From Nitrospira sp. (lineage in GTDB: Bacteria; Nitrospirota; Nitrospiria; Nitrospirales; Nitrospiraceae): 64,000 nt of DNA. The notes below the pieces were generated by a model that had not been told where the DNA came from, did no database searches, and saw only the letters and a list, made by a program, of their open reading frames with translations. The translations under genes and the position numbers were made by a program. The stretch spans positions 1-64,000 of the forward strand of contig JACOEK010000001.1 in NCBI GenBank assembly GCA_024998595.1. Reading direction: 5' to 3'. Within the stretch, counting starts at the first letter, position 1; every line of letters begins with the position of its first letter. Positions 16,603 to 25,048 of this stretch are shown one piece after another.

Positions 16603-17667
16603 ATGACGTGGATGGGGACTGTGCTCAGGACAGGCTTGGTCATGGGGAGCATCATGGTCGTTCCGGCAGCGCATGCCCATGAGTCTGAATTGTCGAAAGA
16701 TATGGTGTACGTGGGACAAGGACCATCGGTGATGGGACTGGACAGGGCCGAGGCGGCCACACCGAGCCGTCGTCTTTCGCTGTACGACAAGCGCATGAGC
16801 ATGCCTTGGTCCGCGGAGGCGTTCCACGATGAAGGGCCGGCCCATACCGTGTTCCTGGATTCATTCCTCATCGACAAGTACGAGGTGTCCAACAAAGACT
16901 ACGGCGAATTTATCAAGGCGACAGGCCATCCCGCTCCGGCTTATTGGGACGATCCGCGCCTGAACAAGCTGCAGCAGCCGGTCGTGGGGGTCAATTGGAT
17001 CGATGCCAAAACGTACTGCGACTATCGCGGGAAGCGATTACCGACGGAGGCAGAGTGGGAAAAAGCGGCCCGTGGCCCACACGGGAATCTCTATCCCTGG
17101 GGCAACGACTTCGATTCGAATAAGGCGAACTACGATCGCCACCATCACGCGACCTTGCCGGTGGACGCTCATCCGGAGGGCGCCAGCTACTATGGCGTTT
17201 ACAACATGGCGGGCAATGTCTTTGAGTGGGTCGCGGACTGGTATGACCCGAAGTACTACGGGAGACTGGAGACCATGGTGAACCCCACCGGTCCGGAGAA
17301 GCCCTTATGGCTCGGCGGTACCGGCACCTACGTGGATCGGTTGACCGTCGGCGAGAAGCGTGTGATTCGCGGCGGCTCATGGATTGCGCCGGAAGGCACC
17401 ATCCGCTCGACGCATCGCTTCTGGAACCATCCTCTCAACAACAGTTATGGCGTGGGGCTGGGTTTCCGGTGCGCCAAGGCGGCACCGGCTGATTGGGAGC
17501 AACGTATCCGGGACACCTATATCACGGCCCTGGTCGAAATGGGGCGAGAGCGATTCGCGGAGGCACAGCAGGCGGTCGCCCGTGGGCTGGCCATGGATCC
17601 GGTGAATGTCGAACTGTTGGAACTGAAACCCCTCATCGAGCAATCGATGAAACGACCCTCACGATGA
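16603..17667 (+). CDS. Exported FGE-sulfatase-domain (SUMF1-like) protein, copy 2
   Basis: The 354-residue protein begins at the ATG at 16603 after GGAGGAGG. It has a signal peptide ending near AHAHES, an FGE domain very close to copy 1 (shared ATGHPAPAYWDDPRL, RLPTEAEWEKAARGP, GVYNMAGNVFEWV, NNSYGVGLGFRCAK) and the same TPR-like C-terminal tail. It carries a longer region before the domain (residues about 35-75) and an insertion near residues 225-245. RGGSWIAPEGTIRSTHRFW again lacks the catalytic cysteines. Copies 1 and 2 clearly arose by tandem duplication. Confidence 0.85.
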   Translation: MTWMGTVLRTGLVMGSIMVVPAAHAHESELSKDMVYVGQGPSVMGLDRAEAATPSRRLSLYDKRMSMPWSAEAFHDEGPAHTVFLDSFLIDKYEVSNKDYGEFIKATGHPAPAYWDDPRLNKLQQPVVGVNWIDAKTYCDYRGKRLPTEAEWEKAARGPHGNLYPWGNDFDSNKANYDRHHHATLPVDAHPEGASYYGVYNMAGNVFEWVADWYDPKYYGRLETMVNPTGPEKPLWLGGTGTYVDRLTVGEKRVIRGGSWIAPEGTIRSTHRFWNHPLNNSYGVGLGFRCAKAAPADWEQRIRDTYITALVEMGRERFAEAQQAVARGLAMDPVNVELLELKPLIEQSMKRPSR

Positions 17668-17713
17668 CGAAGGCCGGTCGCATCCCCACGGTTTCTATGA
17701 CGGAGGTAGAGGC

Positions 17714-18082
17714 ATGAGGTACATGACAGTAGTCACAGTGGCAGGTGGGTTAGCGGCGCTGCTGTCCGCGACGGATCTCCAGGCCGGTCCGATCGATGCC
17801 AGCCGTCACACCCATCCCGAGAAGGTGCAACTGGTGCATGAGGCGGAACATAGCGTGGACCATGCCTGGGAGGTCTACCATCGCGCGGCCTTGGGGGGAA
17901 CTGTGGCGTCACCTGATCTGCAAGCACAAATCGAGCACCACTTGCATGAAGCGAGAACCCTCGTCACCCAGGCGCAGGAAGCGGCCGACCGTGGGGACGC
18001 GGGTGTGGTGGAGCGGCTTGTCGGGCAAATCAAGAGCCACACGGACCAGGCCATCGCGGGGAGTAAGGAGCAGAAGAAATGA
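17714..18082 (+). CDS. Small periplasmic His-rich helical protein
   Basis: The 122-residue protein has a signal peptide (about 1-24, cleaved near LQAGP) and a mature part that is helical and rich in His and Glu (RHTHPEKVQLVHEAEHSVDH, IEHHLHEARTLVTQAQEAAD). The composition and heptad spacing recall the small metal-binding protein SmbP of Nitrosomonas; the relationship is tentative. It overlaps the start of the third FGE-like gene by an ATGA, so the two are translationally coupled. Confidence 0.68.
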   Translation: MRYMTVVTVAGGLAALLSATDLQAGPIDASRHTHPEKVQLVHEAEHSVDHAWEVYHRAALGGTVASPDLQAQIEHHLHEARTLVTQAQEAADRGDAGVVERLVGQIKSHTDQAIAGSKEQKK

Positions 18083-18945
18083 CACAAGGTTTGACCAGGA
18101 GACGTACCAGATGGGGATATGCGGGGCTATTGGTGGCGGCCGGCTGTACGCTCGCGCTATCCCCTGTTTTTGCGGCGCCGGCTGTGAAAGAGGTGGACCC
18201 GGTTCCCATGGTGAACATTCCAGCGGGACCGTTTTTGATGGGCACTCAGAGTCCAAAAGGGCGAGCTGATGAATGGCCGCAGCGTACCGTGCAGGTCGAT
18301 GCTTTCGCCATCGATGAGGTGGAAGTCACCAATGAACGGTACATGTCGTTTGTCGCGACTACAGGCCACCGCAGCCCGCCAAATCCCTATGGCACCGGCG
18401 TCCTGGTTTCCGTCAAGGGAATCGAACAGCTGCCGGTTGTGCAGGTCACGTGGTACGACGCCAAGGCGTATTGCGCCTGGGCTAAGAAACGGCTCCCAAC
18501 GGAAGCTGAGTGGGAAAAGGCGGCGCGTGGTACCGATGGCCGAACCTTTCCCTGGGGCGACGACGTGCCGACCCCCAAGCGAGCGAATTATGACCGCGAG
18601 TGGGTCGACGACAAGACCCTGCATGCAGTGGGGTCCTTGCCCGGCGGTGATTCGCCCTACGGCATCAAGGACATGTCGGGCAACGCCCGGGAATGGGTGC
18701 AGGATTGGTACGATCCGGATTATTACGCGAACGCCCCGACAAAAAATCCGCAGGGACCGGACAAGGGCATTGTCCGCGTGATTCGAGGAGGGTCCTGGCA
18801 CAGCCCGCACTCCGATATCACAGCGACGGCACGGGGGCGCGGAGGATTCGCGCTCCAGACACACGGAACCGGATTCCGCTGCGTCAGGAGTGTCGACGAT
18901 CAAGGTCATCAGGATGCATCCACTGCTGAACCGAAAGGCAGATGA
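18079..18945 (+). CDS. Exported FGE-sulfatase-domain (SUMF1-like) protein, copy 3
   Basis: The 288-residue protein has a signal peptide ending near VFAAPA and one FGE domain: MVNIPAGPFLMGTQ, AIDEVEVTNERYMSF, KKRLPTEAEWEKAARG, DMSGNAREWVQDWYDP, IRGGSW and GTGFRCVRS. It lacks the TPR-like tail of copies 1 and 2 and is more divergent from them. After RGGSW the sequence HSPHSDITATARGRGG has no cysteine, so it too is unlikely to make formylglycine. Its start overlaps the stop of the His-rich protein gene by four bases. No sulfatase gene is present in the window. Confidence 0.85.
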   Translation: MTQGLTRRRTRWGYAGLLVAAGCTLALSPVFAAPAVKEVDPVPMVNIPAGPFLMGTQSPKGRADEWPQRTVQVDAFAIDEVEVTNERYMSFVATTGHRSPPNPYGTGVLVSVKGIEQLPVVQVTWYDAKAYCAWAKKRLPTEAEWEKAARGTDGRTFPWGDDVPTPKRANYDREWVDDKTLHAVGSLPGGDSPYGIKDMSGNAREWVQDWYDPDYYANAPTKNPQGPDKGIVRVIRGGSWHSPHSDITATARGRGGFALQTHGTGFRCVRSVDDQGHQDASTAEPKGR

Positions 18946-19131
18946 CCGAGGGTTCGAGTGGTGAGTGGCTAGAGTACTGCTGTGATGGTGATGGAGGTAC
19001 CGCGACTCCGCACGCGGCCTCCCGTTGAGGCGGACGGGTTCTTCCTTTGGAGGCACCCGTCCCCTCAGCGAACCACCAAGTGAGTCCAAGTGGTAGGCGC
19101 CTGTATCAGGTGCAAGATGAAGGAGGCAGGT

Positions 19132-19263
19132 ATGGCTCAGATAGTGATCTATGGCATTTCGACCCTCGTGGTGAGTATCGGTGTGATGCTGTATGCGCGG
19201 CTTCGGCAGCCCGCCTATGCTGCGATCCGACGGGAGAGCCGGGAGCGTCTTCGTGTCCGATAG
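19132..19263 (+). CDS. 43-residue single-pass membrane peptide
   Basis: This short gene starts at an ATG with AAGGAGG at good distance. It encodes one hydrophobic helix (QIVIYGISTLVVSIGVMLYA) and a basic tail (IRRESRERLRVR), typical of a small inner-membrane protein with its C-terminus in the cytoplasm. The strong ribosome-binding site and the position within the same-strand run support it as real. It has no recognised family. Confidence 0.5.
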   Translation: MAQIVIYGISTLVVSIGVMLYARLRQPAYAAIRRESRERLRVR

Positions 19264-19355
19264 TGTCGGAGGGCATAGCAGCTTGAGTCGCGATAGAGTC
19301 GAGGCAACCAGGCGAAGGATGCGTCCGCTCATTTTTTTCGAAGTCGGGGGTTCCA

Positions 19356-19709
19356 ATGGAAACACATGGGACACCAGAATCGTTCTCACCTCCGCAACCG
19401 GGCAATCATGTGTGTCCTCGTTGCGGAGGGCTCTTATTGACCCAACATTATATTGATTTACTCGATGATACAGGCCAGATCGATATTACCGCGTGGCATT
19501 GCGCCATGTGCGGCGAAGTGCTCGATCCCGTGATCCTCAAAAATCGGCACAGTCCGCCGCCGAATTTGCTGTATGGTACGAAGGAGCGGAAATTCAGTCA
19601 GCGGGTGACAGCCATTTCAAATGGCCGCGCATCGAAGAAGTCGGCAGATCGCGAAGCGGCAGCGGACAAAGAGAAGGATTCAACGGCTGGAGCCGATCAC
19701 GCCCCGTAA
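19356..19709 (+). CDS. Small zinc-ribbon protein (paralogue of 8862-9128 and 15226-15522)
   Basis: The 117-residue protein has CPRCGG (about residue 19) and CAMCGE (about residue 46) followed by VLDPVILKNR, the same signature as the two other small zinc-ribbon proteins. The tail beyond residue 60 is lysine-rich and probably disordered. It lies between the FGE-like genes and the TIGR01777 gene in the putative light regulon. Confidence 0.75.
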   Translation: METHGTPESFSPPQPGNHVCPRCGGLLLTQHYIDLLDDTGQIDITAWHCAMCGEVLDPVILKNRHSPPPNLLYGTKERKFSQRVTAISNGRASKKSADREAAADKEKDSTAGADHAP

Positions 19710-19739
19710 TGCCGACCGCTGGCAGTGAAGGATGGTCAG

Positions 19740-20657
19740 ATGCATATTGTTGTGAGCGGGGGAACAGGATTTATCGGCCAGGCGCTGGTGGAAGAGTTGG
19801 CGCGCGCGGGGCACGATGTCGTGGTATTGAGCCGCAAGCCACGCCTCCCCGGCCAGTCGTCGATACGCTATGTGGAGTGGGATGCGCGCTCGGCCGGATC
19901 ATGGCACGCAGAGGTCGCGGTGGCGGATGCCGTGGTCAATCTGGCCGGTGAGCCCATCGCGGAAGGACGATGGACGAGTGCTCGCAAGCGGATCCTCGTG
20001 GAGAGCCGTATTCTCGCCACGAGACTGCTGGTGGATGCCTTAGCAGCTCGGCCTCGACCGCTTCCCGTTCTGGTCAGTGCATCCGGCATCGGGTATTACG
20101 GCCCCAGTGATGATCGGCTATTGGACGAACGATCCCTGCTCGGCGAGGGGTTTCTTGCTCAATTGTCTGCGGCCTGGGAAGCGGAAGCTTTGCGAGCCGG
20201 TCAGTTCGGCACGAGAGTGGTACTCCTGCGAACCGGGATGGTCTTGGAACGGAATGGCGGGGCATTGCCGAAAATGATGCTACCGTTTTACGTGTTTGCG
20301 GGGGGGCCGGTGTTGCCGGGCACGCAGTGGGTGTCCTGGATTCATCGAGCGGATCTCATCGGCATGATTCAGTGGGCCCTCCACACGCCGGATCTTACCG
20401 GGCCCGTGAATGCCGTCGCGCCGGAGCCGGTGACGATGAATGCGTTCTGCGACGTCCTGGGGAAGGTACTTCATCGTCCATCGTGGCTTCCGGTTCCCGG
20501 TCTGGCGTTACGGCTGATGTTGGGGGAGTTGGGGACGTTGATGACGACCGGTCAACGTGTGGAACCGGCCAAGGCCCGAGCCGGCGGTTATAGTTTTCGA
20601 TACCCGAGCGTGGAGTCGGCCTTGCGAGCAATCGTGACGAAGGGGAAACGGGTATGA
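19740..20657 (+). CDS. TIGR01777 family SDR/epimerase-like oxidoreductase
   Basis: The 305-residue protein starts at the ATG at 19740 (AAGGA upstream; an in-frame GTG at 19725 is less likely). The N-terminal GGTGFIGQALVEEL is a Rossmann NAD(P)-binding loop; VNLAGEPIAEGRW, SASGIGYYG, GTQWVSWIHRADL and the C-terminal DUF1731-type segment (AKARAGGYSFRYP) are family hallmarks. The physiological substrate is unknown, but the family recurs in light- and photo-oxidative-stress regulons with photolyase. It overlaps the next gene by four bases. Confidence 0.9.
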   Translation: MHIVVSGGTGFIGQALVEELARAGHDVVVLSRKPRLPGQSSIRYVEWDARSAGSWHAEVAVADAVVNLAGEPIAEGRWTSARKRILVESRILATRLLVDALAARPRPLPVLVSASGIGYYGPSDDRLLDERSLLGEGFLAQLSAAWEAEALRAGQFGTRVVLLRTGMVLERNGGALPKMMLPFYVFAGGPVLPGTQWVSWIHRADLIGMIQWALHTPDLTGPVNAVAPEPVTMNAFCDVLGKVLHRPSWLPVPGLALRLMLGELGTLMTTGQRVEPAKARAGGYSFRYPSVESALRAIVTKGKRV

Positions 20658-21127
20658 GCCCGCTCTTTGAATCGGTCATGCAGTATCTACATGTGTTGGC
20701 TGTGGCGATACTCGTCGGCAAGGTGGTGCTGTTGTCGTTTGTCGTCGCTCCGATTCTGGCGAAGCAATTGGCGCCGGAGCAGTTCGGGAAGGTCGTGCGG
20801 CAATTGTTTCCCGCCTACTATCTCTTGGGGATGGGCGCAGCGGTTGGTGGTCTGGTGTCGGTGACCGCACTGGTGCTCGTTCGCGGACTGAGCCCTGCCC
20901 TGTCGGCGGCCGGCGGCATCTGGTTGGTTATTCTGTTCGCAGAGTCCTATTGCCGATCGCCGCTGACCCCGCAGAGCAATGCGATGAGGGACCAGTTGAA
21001 GGAGCAGGAAGGTCGGGGCTGCGTCGACCCGGTCTTGAAGGCGGCCTGGGAGCGCGTGCATCAACGGTCGCTGTATTTGAATTCGCTGGTTCTCTTCGGT
21101 GGGCTCTGGTTGGTGGGTTTGGCTTAA
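20654..21127 (+). CDS. DUF4149-type membrane protein
   Basis: The 157-residue protein has four predicted membrane segments (about 10-35, 55-75, 80-97 and 138-155) and the layout of DUF4149: an N-terminal FVVAPILAKQLAPEQFG loop and a C-terminal WERVHQRSLYLNS segment. It overlaps the TIGR01777 gene by ATGA. The function is unknown; location in the inner membrane is inferred from the hydrophobic profile. Confidence 0.75.
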   Translation: MSPLFESVMQYLHVLAVAILVGKVVLLSFVVAPILAKQLAPEQFGKVVRQLFPAYYLLGMGAAVGGLVSVTALVLVRGLSPALSAAGGIWLVILFAESYCRSPLTPQSNAMRDQLKEQEGRGCVDPVLKAAWERVHQRSLYLNSLVLFGGLWLVGLA

Positions 21128-21158
21128 TAACGGTAATGGTGATGAAGGGAGAAGCACT

Positions 21159-21641
21159 ATGCAAAGACAGACGTTGATGGCGACATGCGTCACCCTGGGG
21201 TTCCTGAGCCTCTGTGTGGGTGAGTGGCGTAATGAAACAGGCAGGGCATGGGCTGCGGAGGGACATGAGAAGGCGGGGGCTCCGGGAGGATCCTATGGGC
21301 TGGAGGTCGCCATTCCGGACGGCGTCATCGGAGTATCGTTACATGTCGGAGCAGAGCGAGTGGGCGAGACGGCGGTACTGTATATCGCACACGTGTTGCC
21401 GGATGGTCCGGCGGAGAAGGCCGGACTCAAACAAGGTACTGAAATCACGACGGTCGACGGCGTGGCAGTGACCGGCAAGACGTATGAGCAGGTGGCCTTG
21501 ATGGTCAGGGGCGAGCCGGGCACGGTGGTCACGTTGGGGGTAAAAGAAGAGAGCGCTGTGCGAAACGTGGCGGTGACGCGGGTGGCAGGTCAGACGCTCT
21601 ATAAAGGCCAAATGGGCTCACATGGCGGCCCCGCCAAATAG
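21159..21641 (+). CDS. Exported PDZ-domain protein
   Basis: The 160-residue protein begins at the ATG at 21159 (GAAGGGA upstream). A signal peptide or anchor covers about residues 1-32, and a PDZ domain about 50-145: IGVSLHV, VLPDGPAEKAGLKQGTEIT, VDGVAVTGKTYEQVALMV and GEPGTVVTLGV. No protease domain is attached, so it is probably a periplasmic adaptor that binds C-termini of other proteins. Confidence 0.82.
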   Translation: MQRQTLMATCVTLGFLSLCVGEWRNETGRAWAAEGHEKAGAPGGSYGLEVAIPDGVIGVSLHVGAERVGETAVLYIAHVLPDGPAEKAGLKQGTEITTVDGVAVTGKTYEQVALMVRGEPGTVVTLGVKEESAVRNVAVTRVAGQTLYKGQMGSHGGPAK

Positions 21642-21648
21642 GTGATGT

Positions 21649-22173
21649 GTGAAACGCACGATGGCCGTAATCGGGTGGTTCGTCATGCTCGTGGGAGCTT
21701 CCGTCATTGAAGTCCATGCGCATCCCACGCCCGGATCGTCGTTATCAGTGGTCGAGAAAACAGGCCTGTACCTGCTGGCAGGTGACTACCGCCGCGCCCT
21801 GGAGAGTTGCGAGCAGGCGATACAGGAGCGCCCGTCGGTCGAGGCGTACGTTCGTTTGACGTATGTGTATCATGCCATCGATGCGTACCTTGAACAGTTG
21901 TCCAAGGACGAGAGTTGGATGGCGGTGGAGCAACTGTATCTGAATCTGGCTTACCGGCATACCGAGGATCTGGTTGATCCTCCAGGCGGTCTCGCGCGCA
22001 TGGCGAAAGAAATGATTCAAACCAGTGTGCGCCAACAGTCGGATGTCAGCGCCGCGATGGCCGTGCGGTTGAATAAGGCGGCCTCCGATCGCCTCTGGCA
22101 GGAACAGACTCAGTGGCGGAATGCGCATCCCACGACCTGGTGGCAGGCGTTTCCCGATGTCTGGGTGCAGTGA
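21649..22173 (+). CDS. Exported TPR-like protein
   Basis: The 174-residue protein starts at the GTG at 21649, seven bases after the PDZ gene, with AGGTGA ahead. It has a signal peptide (about 1-24) and a TPR-like helical pair (YLLAGDYRRALESCEQAIQE). The rest is helical with aromatic residues at the C-terminus (TTWWQAFPDVWVQ). No enzyme motif is seen. Tight spacing suggests it works with the PDZ protein. Confidence 0.6.
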   Translation: MKRTMAVIGWFVMLVGASVIEVHAHPTPGSSLSVVEKTGLYLLAGDYRRALESCEQAIQERPSVEAYVRLTYVYHAIDAYLEQLSKDESWMAVEQLYLNLAYRHTEDLVDPPGGLARMAKEMIQTSVRQQSDVSAAMAVRLNKAASDRLWQEQTQWRNAHPTTWWQAFPDVWVQ

Positions 22174-22220
22174 CGGGATGAGTGCCAGGGCGCGGCGTGT
22201 CCAGGGAAGGAGGGCGGAAC

Positions 22221-22652
22221 ATGATCCAGCGATCGACTCAGCGCGGCATCGATATTAAATTGTTCGGGGCGCTCTTTGTGTTGGTGGGATTACTCGATGT
22301 GCTCATCATTGAATGGTTCCCCGCCTATGCCCTCAAATTATTCGGCGTGACGATTACCGGCCCGATGGCCTACGTTGTGAAGTTGCATTCCCCGGCCGCG
22401 CATTTTTTGATCGGCTACGGGTTCTTGTTTTTGCGTCCATGGGCCTGGGGATTGGCCATGGCCTATGGAGGGTTCGGTCTCACCAGTGAACTCTTGAATC
22501 AATGGCAATTCGGGTTCCATCAACTGCGCACAGGGTTTATGGCCACGACCGCCTTGTTCCTCTGCTATGTGGCCTGGAGACGGGTTCTGTTTGCTGATCC
22601 AGTTCCGCCCACGACGCGACTTGCTTCTCCGTCTCCCGAGGTTCACTCATGA
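22221..22652 (+). CDS. Four-helix membrane protein
   Basis: The 143-residue protein was read from the ATG at 22221 (GGAGGG upstream). Hydrophobic segments lie at about 14-32, 43-70, 76-92 and 100-118; the FLRPWAWGLAMAYGGFG loop is conspicuous. No family is recognised. Its stop overlaps the photolyase start by ATGA, so it is translationally coupled to it. Confidence 0.6.
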   Translation: MIQRSTQRGIDIKLFGALFVLVGLLDVLIIEWFPAYALKLFGVTITGPMAYVVKLHSPAAHFLIGYGFLFLRPWAWGLAMAYGGFGLTSELLNQWQFGFHQLRTGFMATTALFLCYVAWRRVLFADPVPPTTRLASPSPEVHS

Positions 22653-24088
22653 AGGGCCTGGTCTGGTTTCGACGGGATTTGCGGCTGCATGACAACCCTG
22701 CCCTGTCGGCGGCCTGCAAGGAATGCAAAGAGATCGTCCCGCTCTTTGTGTTCGATGAACCGTTGCTGCGCGAGCATCTCTTCGGGTCTGCCTGCGTGGG
22801 ATTCATGTTGGGCTGTCTGGAGAAATTGCGCCGCTCGTTGGCGGAGCAAGGTGTGACCCTCGTCTGGCGAATGGGTGAGCCGATTGACACGGTGCTGCGC
22901 ACGGCGCAGGAATGCGCCGTCGATGCCGTCTACTGGAATCGTGACTATGAACCGTCTGCAGTGGTACGTGATCGGACGGTTCAACAGCGGCTGGCTCAGC
23001 AGGGGCGCCTGGTGAGGACCTTCAAAGACCATGTGGTGTTCGAAGCCGAAGAAGTTCGAGGTTTAACCGGCGACCCTTTTCAACGGTACAGTGCGTATCG
23101 CGATCGTTGGTGGACCCAATGGATGTCTGCCGCGCCGCCGCTGCTTCCGGTCCCTGCATTCCCCTCGCCGTCTCCGGCAACGAAGGTGTCGGCTTGGCCC
23201 ACTGCCAAGGAGTTGGGGTACGAATCGGTGCCGATGTGGATCGAGCCGGGTGAACGGGCGGCACGGGCCCGGTTGCAATGGTTCTTGAAAGGGCCGGTCC
23301 ATAGGTATGTCAGCGGCAGAAATCTTCCCGCTCAAGACGGCACCTCCAAACTTTCTCCCCATTTACGTTTTGGAACGATCTCGGCGCGCACGATGGTGCA
23401 TGCGGCATTACACACCCTCTCGAAGGGTGGTCAGGTGTCCCGCCCCGATGTGTTCACCTGGATGGACGAAGTGGTCTGGCGAGAATTTTTTCAGCAAGTG
23501 TTGATGGCGTTTCCACATGTGGCCGACGGCCCCTTCAAGAGCAAGCCTGGGCTTCCGGCCCCGCGTCCGGCTGGGCCGGAGCGCGATCGGTTATTTGCCG
23601 CCTGGTGTGAGGGCCGTACCGGGTATCCGATTGTGGATGCCGGCATGCGCCAATTGAATCAGACGGGTTGGATGCATAATCGTGTGCGCATGGTGGTGGC
23701 CTCATTTCTGGTGAAGGACCTTCGAGTCGACTGGCAGAGCGGCGAGCGGTATTTCATGCAGCATCTCGTGGATGGAGATCTGGCAGCCAACAACGGAAAC
23801 TGGCAATGGTGCGCCTCCACGGGAACGGATGCGATGCAGGGGTATCGAATCTTCAACCCGACCCTGCAAAGTGAAAAATTCGACCCTGAAGGGGACTATC
23901 TGCGATGCTACGTGCCGGAGTTGAGCTCCGTGGCGAAAAAGTGGATTCATGAACCGCAGCTCATGCCGAAGGAGGAACAGATCCGTGTCGGATGCCGCAT
24001 CGGCTTGGACTATCCGGAACCGATTGTGAATCATCGACTAGCTCGTCAGGAGTATTTAGATCTCGGCAAACAAAAGGTGTCGACGTGA
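22649..24088 (+). CDS. phrB: Deoxyribodipyrimidine photolyase
   Basis: The 479-residue flavoprotein has an N-terminal antenna-binding alpha/beta domain (KGLVWFRRDLRLHDNPAL) and a C-terminal FAD-binding domain with the class I signatures WREFFQQV, GRTGYPIVDAGMRQL, TGWMHNRVRMVVASFLVKD and NGNWQWCASTGTDA. It repairs cyclobutane pyrimidine dimers using blue light. A cryptochrome role cannot be fully excluded, but the conserved NRVRM and WQWxAxTG regions favour CPD repair. It overlaps both neighbours (ATGA upstream, GTGA downstream), placing it in the middle of one operon downstream of the CarH-like operator. Confidence 0.95.
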   Translation: MKGLVWFRRDLRLHDNPALSAACKECKEIVPLFVFDEPLLREHLFGSACVGFMLGCLEKLRRSLAEQGVTLVWRMGEPIDTVLRTAQECAVDAVYWNRDYEPSAVVRDRTVQQRLAQQGRLVRTFKDHVVFEAEEVRGLTGDPFQRYSAYRDRWWTQWMSAAPPLLPVPAFPSPSPATKVSAWPTAKELGYESVPMWIEPGERAARARLQWFLKGPVHRYVSGRNLPAQDGTSKLSPHLRFGTISARTMVHAALHTLSKGGQVSRPDVFTWMDEVVWREFFQQVLMAFPHVADGPFKSKPGLPAPRPAGPERDRLFAAWCEGRTGYPIVDAGMRQLNQTGWMHNRVRMVVASFLVKDLRVDWQSGERYFMQHLVDGDLAANNGNWQWCASTGTDAMQGYRIFNPTLQSEKFDPEGDYLRCYVPELSSVAKKWIHEPQLMPKEEQIRVGCRIGLDYPEPIVNHRLARQEYLDLGKQKVST

Positions 24089-25038
24089 CGACCTCGCCGC
24101 TCCGTCTCGGCATCAGCCGTTGTTTGCTTGGCGAGGACGTTCGTTTCGATGGCGGCCACAAACGAGACGCGTTCTTGACTGATGTGTTGGGGCGCTATGT
24201 GGAGTGGGTGCCGGTGTGTCCGGAGGTCGAGGCCGGATTGGGCACGCCGCGGGAAGCGATGCGGCTAGTCGGCAATCCGCAACAGCCACGGTTGATAGGT
24301 CTCAAGAGCGGGCAGGATCATACACGAGCCTTGGAGGTCATGACGGCCAGGCGAATGGATGAACTGGCTGGCGTGGACCTGTCCGGTTTTGTGTTCAAGA
24401 AAGATTCGCCCAGCTGTGGAGTCGAACGGGTTCGTACATACAACGAACACGGGATGCCGGGTCGCAAGGGCGTGGGTCTCTTCGCGCGGGCATTTCTCTG
24501 CCGCTTTCCGCTGATTCCAGTGGAAGAAGAAGGACGGCTTTGCGATCCGCTGCTGCGGGAGAATTTCATTGAGCGGGTGTTCTGCTATCGCCGTTGGCGG
24601 GACCTCATGAACAGCGGCGCTACGCGGCAGGGGGTGGTGCGGTTTCACACCGTTCATAAGTACCTGCTGCTCGCACATAGCGCACCGCATTATCGCCAGC
24701 TCGGCCGCTTGGTGGCGCAGGTGAGTGACTATCGTCCCAAAGATCTGGCCCTTCAGTACGGCGAACTCTTCATGCAGGCGCTGGCGGTGCGGGCGACGGT
24801 TCGCAAGCATGTGAATGTGTTGCACCACATCCTTGGGCATTTCAAGGAGCGGCTTGATGCACAAGAAAAGGCGGAGTTGCTGGGAGTGATCGGAGATTAT
24901 CATCAGGGGCTTACACCGTTGATCGTCCCGCTCACGTTGATCAAGCACTATGTACAGCTCTTCGATGTCGAGTATATTCGCGAGCAGGTATATCTGAATC
25001 CGCATCCGAAGGAGCTGATGCTCCGGAATCACGTGTAG
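24085..25038 (+). CDS. DUF523-DUF1722 fusion protein (YbgA-like)
   Basis: The 317-residue protein starts at the GTG at 24085, overlapping the photolyase stop. The N-terminal DUF523 domain (about 5-150) has LGISRCLLGEDVRFDGGHKRD, VPVCPEVEAGLGTPR and KKDSPSCGVERV, with conserved cysteines in each motif. The C-terminal DUF1722 domain (about 185-310) has FHTVHKYLLLAHS and VLHHILGHFKERLD. This fusion is a regular neighbour of photolyase genes. Recent literature links DUF523-type proteins to tRNA and thiouracil chemistry, but its role here is undetermined. Confidence 0.9.
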   Translation: MTTSPLRLGISRCLLGEDVRFDGGHKRDAFLTDVLGRYVEWVPVCPEVEAGLGTPREAMRLVGNPQQPRLIGLKSGQDHTRALEVMTARRMDELAGVDLSGFVFKKDSPSCGVERVRTYNEHGMPGRKGVGLFARAFLCRFPLIPVEEEGRLCDPLLRENFIERVFCYRRWRDLMNSGATRQGVVRFHTVHKYLLLAHSAPHYRQLGRLVAQVSDYRPKDLALQYGELFMQALAVRATVRKHVNVLHHILGHFKERLDAQEKAELLGVIGDYHQGLTPLIVPLTLIKHYVQLFDVEYIREQVYLNPHPKELMLRNHV

Positions 25039-25048
25039 AAAGGACGTT

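Noticed and set aside
15724-16845. 373-codon minus-strand open frame across the FGE-like genes
   Set aside because: It lies opposite two clear FGE-domain genes and is rich in Arg, His and Pro, typical of an antisense shadow in GC-rich DNA.
18157-19389. 410-codon minus-strand open frame
   Set aside because: Antisense to the third FGE-like gene, the 43-residue peptide and a zinc-ribbon gene; no recognisable domain.
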